Assembly (NCBI RefSeq): GCF_000237995.1
Contig: NC_016605.1
Location: 930,001-994,000, forward strand
Origin: Pediococcus claussenii ATCC BAA-344
GTDB taxonomy: Bacteria; Bacillota; Bacilli; Lactobacillales; Lactobacillaceae
Length of the DNA: 64,000 bases
Reading direction: 5' to 3'
Position numbers and translations under genes: made by a program. Each line of letters starts with the position of its first letter. The stretch's first letter is position 1. The notes beneath the pieces were generated by a model. The model ran no database searches. It saw only the letters and a program-made list of their open reading frames with translations, and was not told the DNA's origin. Shown piece after piece: positions 55,360 to 64,000 of the stretch.

Positions 55360-58300
55360 TTAGAATAGGCTTAACTGATTCTCATCAGGTAATTCACTCA
55401 ATACATTATTAATCGTCATGAATTCAATCAAGCTTGCTGAAACATGTCCTCTTTTTGCCAAATCTTCCTTGGATAAAAATGGTTTGTCCGCTCTCGCAGC
55501 AACAATCTGTTTAGCAACATTATCCCCAAGTCCTGGAATGGAATTGAATGGTGCTAGCAGTCTTTTACCCTCAATTATCCATTCTTCAGCATCAGAATGC
55601 TCTATATCGACCATTCCAAATTCAAAACCTCGTTCTATCATTTCATTCGCTAATTCAAGAACAGTTAATAAGTTTTTCTCCTTCGTAGATGCTTCCCGGC
55701 CTTTTTCGTTTATTTCGGTCATCTTAGCTTTCACAGATTCTTTTCCATGAGACATAGAGACAATATCAAAATCATCAGCTCGAACCGTAAAATAAGCGGC
55801 ATAATATGCTAAAGGAAAATATACTTTGAAATAAGCAATTCGAAGTGCCATCAAGACATATGCCGAAGCATGAGCGCGTGGAAACATATATTTAATTTTT
55901 CCACATGACTCAATATACCAATCAGGAACATTAGCACTTCTCATTTTTTCTTCAAAACCTTCAGGAATCCCCTTTCCCTTACGAACACTCTCCATAATCT
56001 GGAAAGATGATTGAGAATCTAAACCATAATGAATTAAATCCATCATGATATTATCACGACACCCAATGACATCTTTAATTGTAACCGTTCCGGCTTTAAT
56101 CAATTCCTCAGCGTTTCCCAGCCAAACATCGGTACCATGTGACAAACCCGATATTTGCAATAACTCTGAGTAATTCTTTGGATGCGTTTCTTCTAACATT
56201 CCACGTACAAATCGTGTTCCAAACTCTGGAATTCCAAGTGTTCCGGTTTTTGAATTAATTTGATCTTCTGAAACGCCTAAAACATCCGGTCCAGAAAAAA
56301 TTTTCATAACATTAGGATCATCAGTTGGGATACTCTTCGGTTCAATCCCTGATAAATCTTGAAGCTTACGTATCATAGTAGGATCATCATGACCCAAAAT
56401 ATCCATCTTCAAAATATTGTCATGAATTGAATGAAAATCAAAATGGGTTGTTTTCCAAGCAGCGGTCTGGTCGTCTGCCGGATACTGAATCGGACTAAAA
56501 TCATAAATATCCATGTAATCCGGTACAATTAAAATTCCAGCCGGATGTTGTCCAGTAGTTCGCTTGACACCTGTGGCTCCCTGGGAAAGGCGATCAATTT
56601 CAGCACCTCTAAGGTGAATATTATGATCTCGTTCATATGCTTTAACGTATCCATATGCAGTCTTATCCGCGACTGTTCCAATGGTACCAGCCCTGAAAAC
56701 GTTATCCTTACCAAATAAAACCTGCATGTAATTATGTGCAATAGGTTGATAGTCACCAGAAAAATTTAAATCAATATCGGGAACTTTATCACCCTTGAAT
56801 CCCAAAAATGTTTCAAAAGGAATATCTTGCCCATCGCCGATCATTTCAGTATCACACTTAGGACAATTTTTATCGGGCAAATCATATCCAGAGCCGTATT
56901 CGCCTTTTGTAAAGAAGCTTGAATATTGACAATTCGGACAACGATAATGTGGCGGCAATGGATTTACTTCAGTAATTCCAGACATAGTAGCAACAAGGCT
57001 TGAGCCAACCGAGCCACGAGAGCCAACTAAATATCCATCTTTATTACTCTTGTGAACTAACCGTTGAGCGATCAAATAAATAACAGAAAAACCGTTTCCA
57101 ATGATACTTTTTAATTCTTTGTCCAAGCGTTCTTGAACAATTTCTGGAAGTGTCTCTCCGTAAAGCGCATGAGCCTGGTCCATTGTCAACTGCCTTATAC
57201 GATCCTCTGCCCCAGGCATTTTAGGCGTGTAAAGCTTATTTTTCACTGGACTAATATCATCAACTGAATCAGCAATCTGGTTTGTATTTTCAATAACAAT
57301 TTTACGAGCTTGTTTATCTCCTAAAAATGAAAAATCGCTTAGCATTTCATCTGTGGTTCTGAAATGAACATCAGGAAGTGCCGATCTATTAAGTGGATTA
57401 GCTCCGCCCTGCGATCCAATCAGAATTTGACGATAAATTGAATCATTTTGATTTAGATAATGAACATCACCAGTTGCAACAACTGGTTTCCCTAAATCAT
57501 CACCCAATTTAATGATATTTTCTATTATCTCTTCGAGGTTCTTAGTTCCGCTCACAAGTTCTTGATCCAACAACTGCTGATAAACAGGTTTAGGCATCAC
57601 TTCAAGATAATCATAAAATTTTGCTTTTGCCTTTGCTTCGGCATATCCCTTTTGCATCATTGCAGTAAATACTTCCCCACTTGAACAGGCGGATCCAACA
57701 ATAATGCCGTCGCGTAGCTCTTTCAATTCTGACTTTGGAATACGCGGAACGCGATAAAAATATTCAACATTTGACTTTGAAACTAGTTTAAATAGATTTT
57801 TTAAACCATCCTGAGTTTTTGCAATTAAAATTGCATGATTTGGACGAGCATGTTTATATGCATCATTGTCACTCATATGATCATTTAACTGATCATGGTA
57901 AACGATATCATATTGTTCTTCTGCATCTTTTAAAAATTTAAAATACAAGTGTCCTGTTGTCTCAGCATCATAAATAGCACGATGATGATGCTCTAAATTA
58001 ACACTAAATTTCTTTGCTAACGTATTTAATCTGTAGCCCTTTAAAGTAGGATACAAGAAACGAGCAAGTGTAAGTGTATCAATTACTGGGTTAGTAATTT
58101 CTTTCATGTTATGTCTAAGATAACCAGTGTTCATAAAACCTACATCAAAGGTAACATTATGACCAACAATTATTGAATCACCATAAAATTCTCTAAATGA
58201 TTTAAAAATTTCTTCCTCACTTTTTGAACCATGAACCATTTCATTAGTAATACTGGTCAAATTAATTGTGGTTTCAGATAAAGGAAACCCTGGATCAATA

Positions 58301-59676
58301 AATTCTTCAAATTGATCAATTACATTACCATCCTGCATTTTCACAGCCGATAATTCAATTACCTTATCATAAATTGCTGATAAACCCGTGGTTTCCAAAT
58401 CAAACACGACATATGTTGCACCCTTCAGGGGCGTATGCTTATTGTTATATCCAATTGGAACTCCATCATCAACTAGATTAGCTTCAACTCCAAATAGCAT
58501 CTTTATGTTATTTTTCTTGGCTGCGGCGTATGCTTCTGGGAATGCCTGCAAACCAGAATGATCCGTAACCGCTATTGCTCGATGGCCCCATTTTGATGCC
58601 TGAATAACGTAATCTGAAATACTGTTTGTGGCATCCATTTGACTCATATTGGTATGCAGATGCAATTCTACTCGTTTTTCATCTGATCGGTCTTTTCGCT
58701 CAGCGTGTTTAATTTCTTCCACATCATAAGCATTCATTGTTAGATCCTTCATAAAAGTATCTTCTTGAACACTTCCTCGAACTTTAACCCAAATCCCTTT
58801 TTTTACGTTAGCAAATGCTTGTTCATCGCTGTCATTTTTAGAGAATTTCTTAACTGTAATTGAAGAAGTATAGTCTGTAACTTTAAAGATAAGTAGCTGA
58901 CGTTCTGAACGTAGTGTGCGAATTTCGACATCAAAAATATATCCCTCAATTAACAACGATCGTTCTTCTTGATTAACATCTCGCAATTGCGTGACATTTT
59001 CTTTTGGAGAAATTGGTTTTCCAATCTGAACAGGTCCTTCATTGAAACTTGCATCGACAGCCTGTTCTTTTCGTTTATTTTCTCGCATCTGAATTGCGGC
59101 GGTCGCTCTTTGGGCAAGTTCCTGATCCTTTTGCTTCTTTGCTTCATGATATTCTTGAAACGAGGTCTCAGAATTAGAGGCATCCACCTTTGTCTTAATC
59201 GAAATATTTGAGAAGCCAATCATTTGATAATACTTGCTGAATGATTTAGTCACCTCGTCAGTAAAAAAGCTTTGTGCAACTTCATCAGGTACAGAAATCG
59301 TTAGTTGGCCATCTTCAAATTTAGGAACGGCTTTTTCACAAATTTGCTGAACAACTGAAGACTTGACATCACTATTCTTAACTACCCAATCCCAGTAGGA
59401 TAGTACTTTTCTAACATTCAAGTCAGCCTTTTTCGGAATTATTTGATACTTAATTTGGGCAATCGCCTTAAATTCATTTTTAAGATGATTTTGAAAATTT
59501 AAAAACGTCTCAAAATCTAACACATCCTCAAATTCAAAATAAAACTCCCACTCCTTAGATTCCTTGTGAATTATTAAATTTTTTATTTTACCGGTCTTCA
59601 AGTTATTATCATCGTAATTTAAAAGTCCAATGTGCTCTAACAACGTTTGAAACTGTTCTTGTTCTGATAAACTCAA
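55360..59676 (-). CDS. polC: DNA polymerase III PolC-type alpha subunit
   Basis: Replicative DNA polymerase of low-GC Gram-positives. The 1438 residues show an OB domain, the PHP domain ([17 protein letters not shown]), an embedded DEDD 3'-5' exonuclease ([28 protein letters not shown]), a zinc finger ([10 protein letters not shown] and CPKCDTEM), and the polymerase core containing [12 protein letters not shown]. The start is a TTG at 59676 with GGAGG seven bases upstream. A TATAAT at 59731-59726 may be its -10. It follows proS. Confidence 0.98.
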   Translation of the reverse strand: MSLSEQEQFQTLLEHIGLLNYDDNNLKTGKIKNLIIHKESKEWEFYFEFEDVLDFETFLNFQNHLKNEFKAIAQIKYQIIPKKADLNVRKVLSYWDWVVKNSDVKSSVVQQICEKAVPKFEDGQLTISVPDEVAQSFFTDEVTKSFSKYYQMIGFSNISIKTKVDASNSETSFQEYHEAKKQKDQELAQRATAAIQMRENKRKEQAVDASFNEGPVQIGKPISPKENVTQLRDVNQEERSLLIEGYIFDVEIRTLRSERQLLIFKVTDYTSSITVKKFSKNDSDEQAFANVKKGIWVKVRGSVQEDTFMKDLTMNAYDVEEIKHAERKDRSDEKRVELHLHTNMSQMDATNSISDYVIQASKWGHRAIAVTDHSGLQAFPEAYAAAKKNNIKMLFGVEANLVDDGVPIGYNNKHTPLKGATYVVFDLETTGLSAIYDKVIELSAVKMQDGNVIDQFEEFIDPGFPLSETTINLTSITNEMVHGSKSEEEIFKSFREFYGDSIIVGHNVTFDVGFMNTGYLRHNMKEITNPVIDTLTLARFLYPTLKGYRLNTLAKKFSVNLEHHHRAIYDAETTGHLYFKFLKDAEEQYDIVYHDQLNDHMSDNDAYKHARPNHAILIAKTQDGLKNLFKLVSKSNVEYFYRVPRIPKSELKELRDGIIVGSACSSGEVFTAMMQKGYAEAKAKAKFYDYLEVMPKPVYQQLLDQELVSGTKNLEEIIENIIKLGDDLGKPVVATGDVHYLNQNDSIYRQILIGSQGGANPLNRSALPDVHFRTTDEMLSDFSFLGDKQARKIVIENTNQIADSVDDISPVKNKLYTPKMPGAEDRIRQLTMDQAHALYGETLPEIVQERLDKELKSIIGNGFSVIYLIAQRLVHKSNKDGYLVGSRGSVGSSLVATMSGITEVNPLPPHYRCPNCQYSSFFTKGEYGSGYDLPDKNCPKCDTEMIGDGQDIPFETFLGFKGDKVPDIDLNFSGDYQPIAHNYMQVLFGKDNVFRAGTIGTVADKTAYGYVKAYERDHNIHLRGAEIDRLSQGATGVKRTTGQHPAGILIVPDYMDIYDFSPIQYPADDQTAAWKTTHFDFHSIHDNILKMDILGHDDPTMIRKLQDLSGIEPKSIPTDDPNVMKIFSGPDVLGVSEDQINSKTGTLGIPEFGTRFVRGMLEETHPKNYSELLQISGLSHGTDVWLGNAEELIKAGTVTIKDVIGCRDNIMMDLIHYGLDSQSSFQIMESVRKGKGIPEGFEEKMRSANVPDWYIESCGKIKYMFPRAHASAYVLMALRIAYFKVYFPLAYYAAYFTVRADDFDIVSMSHGKESVKAKMTEINEKGREASTKEKNLLTVLELANEMIERGFEFGMVDIEHSDAEEWIIEGKRLLAPFNSIPGLGDNVAKQIVAARADKPFLSKEDLAKRGHVSASLIEFMTINNVLSELPDENQLSLF

Positions 59677-59761
59677 TTTCTTCCTCCACTAGTGGATCAA
59701 TCATTAATTTAAAAATGTTCCCCTGATTATAAACCAAGAAAACATCTTTTAAAATATTAAA

Positions 59762-62757
<2,996 letters not shown>

Positions 62758-62776
62758 AAATTTCTCCTATCTAGAG

Positions 62777-63562
62777 CTAAAACAAACCAAACAGATGAGC
62801 AATTGGTAAAACCAACAACAAGCTATCAAAACGATCCAATATTCCACCATGTCCTGGCAGAATTTTACCAGAGTCTTTCACGCCATAGTAACGCTTGAGA
62901 GACGACTCAATCAAGTCTCCCATCTGACCAGCTATTGAAAGAACGATCGCAATCAGAGTTATGCCTATTACATCAAGGCTCACTTTGGTCCATATTGCAA
63001 AAATAGAGCAAATAATGACTGCAACTACGGTACCACCAATCGAACCTTCCCACGTTTTATTTGGACTGATCAACGGCGATAATTTATTTCTACCAAATTG
63101 ACGCCCAATCATATAAGCCCCACTATCCGTAAGCCAAACGATAAAAAGAACAAACAGTAATGTTGTTAAACCAACATTTCGCGCAGCAACAAATTGATTA
63201 AATCCAAAACCAATATACAACATACTAAGTGTAAGTACACCAGCATCGTCGAAATTAAATCTATTTTTAGAAAAAATGATTCTAATTAACAATGCAATAA
63301 CAAAAAGAAAGAAAATAAACTGTTTGTTAAATTGACTTGGTAAAAAACCATACCATTTATCATTTGATACTAAAAACAAAGTACCTAAAATGCTAATTGT
63401 TGCTTCCGGGCTGATTAACAAAATCTTCTTCATCATTAAGACTTCACTCATTGCAACACCTGCCAAAGCCAGTGCGGCCACCTCAATCCATGGCCCTCCC
63501 AAAATAATAATGGGAATAAAAATAACTAAAGCAATAACTGCTGTAATTACTCGTTGTCTCAT
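62777..63562 (-). CDS. cdsA: Phosphatidate cytidylyltransferase
   Basis: Makes CDP-diacylglycerol, the precursor of membrane phospholipids. The 261 residues form an integral membrane protein of about eight helices. The C-terminal CDS signature is complete: SSLKRYYGVKDSGKILPGHG followed by GILDRFDSLL. It starts 13 bases after uppS ends and precedes rseP by 19 bases. Confidence 0.96.
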   Translation of the reverse strand: MRQRVITAVIALVIFIPIIILGGPWIEVAALALAGVAMSEVLMMKKILLISPEATISILGTLFLVSNDKWYGFLPSQFNKQFIFFLFVIALLIRIIFSKNRFNFDDAGVLTLSMLYIGFGFNQFVAARNVGLTTLLFVLFIVWLTDSGAYMIGRQFGRNKLSPLISPNKTWEGSIGGTVVAVIICSIFAIWTKVSLDVIGITLIAIVLSIAGQMGDLIESSLKRYYGVKDSGKILPGHGGILDRFDSLLLVLPIAHLFGLF

Positions 63563-63575
63563 CTCTCTAATAGCC

Positions 63576-64000
63576 TCATTTCTTTATACCGCCAAAGCGG
63601 CGGTCACGTTTTTGAAATTGTTGAATACAATTTTTTAATTCTTGCTCATCAAAATCAGGCCATAAAGTGTCTGTAAAGACCATCTCACTATAAGCAATTT
63701 GCCAAAGTAAGAAATTTGAAATTCTTTCTTCACCACTAGTCCTAATCAATAAATCTGGGTCTGCTAGTTCACCAAGTTGATTGGTCATTAAATTCTTTGC
63801 AAATAATTTGGCATCGATTTGTTCTGGGATGAGCTGTTTACCACTAACTTGCTCCGCAATTGACTGAACAGCTTGAATTATTTCGTCACGTCCACCATAA
63901 TTCAAGGCAAAATTAAGAATCATTCCGGTATTTCGACTAGTTTGTGCAACAGCATCACGAACTGATTTCTGGGTATCCTTTGGTAACTTAGTAACATCGC
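63576..64000 (-). CDS. uppS: Undecaprenyl diphosphate synthase (5' end outside window)
   Basis: Makes the C55 lipid carrier for peptidoglycan and teichoic acids. The frame is open to the window edge (63998 is the first base of the last complete codon). The visible C-terminal part, about 140 residues, carries MILNFALNYGGRDEI, LLIRTSGEERISNFLLWQ and IAYSEMVFTDTLWPDF, the cis-prenyltransferase signatures. Roughly the first 110 residues lie beyond the window. Confidence 0.95.
   Translation of the reverse strand, partial: DVTKLPKDTQKSVRDAVAQTSRNTGMILNFALNYGGRDEIIQAVQSIAEQVSGKQLIPEQIDAKLFAKNLMTNQLGELADPDLLIRTSGEERISNFLLWQIAYSEMVFTDTLWPDFDEQELKNCIQQFQKRDRRFGGIKK

Overview
The window is 64 kb of ordinary, AT-rich chromosomal DNA from a low-GC Gram-positive bacterium, almost certainly a member of the Lactobacillaceae. 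The evidence is the gene order (rimP-nusA-ylxR-ylxQ-infB-rbfA; uppS-cdsA-rseP-proS-polC; hrcA-grpE-dnaK-dnaJ-lepA; rpsU-yqeY-phoH-ybeY-dgkA-era-recO-glyQS), T-box leaders on glyQS and hisS-aspS, the presence of PolC and RqcH, and a CIRCE element. I cannot fix the genus from the sequence alone. No rRNA, tRNA, CRISPR array, prophage, insertion sequence or recognisable defence system is present.

Layout. 1-7.7 kb (plus strand): parE (start outside the window) and parC, a LysR regulator, manganese-dependent pyrophosphatase, and the methionine sulfoxide reductases msrB and msrA. 7.7-15 kb is the most accessory part: an eroded gene remnant, two amino-acid/amine permeases, a gamma-glutamyl-amine hydrolase-like amidotransferase, a YisL-like membrane protein, a tandem pair of CrcB fluoride channels, a DegV protein and a MarR regulator with a double palindromic operator. 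15-41 kb: rqcH, then minus-strand housekeeping operons (glycyl-tRNA synthetase, ribosome and rRNA maturation factors, ppsR, nfo, a teichoic-acid-type glycerophosphotransferase, aspS-hisS, an amidase, relA-dtd, prmA-rsmE, uracil permease) and two small genes of unknown function. 41-64 kb: lepA, the HrcA/CIRCE heat-shock operon, ribF-truB, the nusA-infB operon, polC, proS, rseP, cdsA and the 3' part of uppS.

Regulation is unusually readable. I see two T-box riboswitches (the hisS-aspS one carries overlapping Asp and His specifier triplets), a PyrR-type attenuator before the uracil permease, a CIRCE site on a near-consensus promoter before hrcA, a cre-like site at the ppsR promoter, a terminator inside the leader of the rimP-nusA operon, a similar hairpin in the relA leader, and paired 13-bp palindromes in the marR promoter.

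The genes serve translation and its quality control (tRNA synthetases, IF2, RbfA, RimP, Era, YbeY, LepA, RqcH, PrmA, RsmE, Dtd), transcription elongation (NusA, RnpM), DNA replication and topology (PolC, ParC/ParE), proteostasis and stress (DnaK system, RelA, Msr), and the envelope (UppS, CdsA, DgkA, RseP, amidase, glycerophosphotransferase). I found no convincing new multi-gene system. The most notable items are two genes whose best-supported start codons are not ATG, GTG or TTG (hrcA and a 115-residue gene of unknown function), the marR double operator, and the leader-RNA controls. All functional calls rest on motif recognition without database searches.
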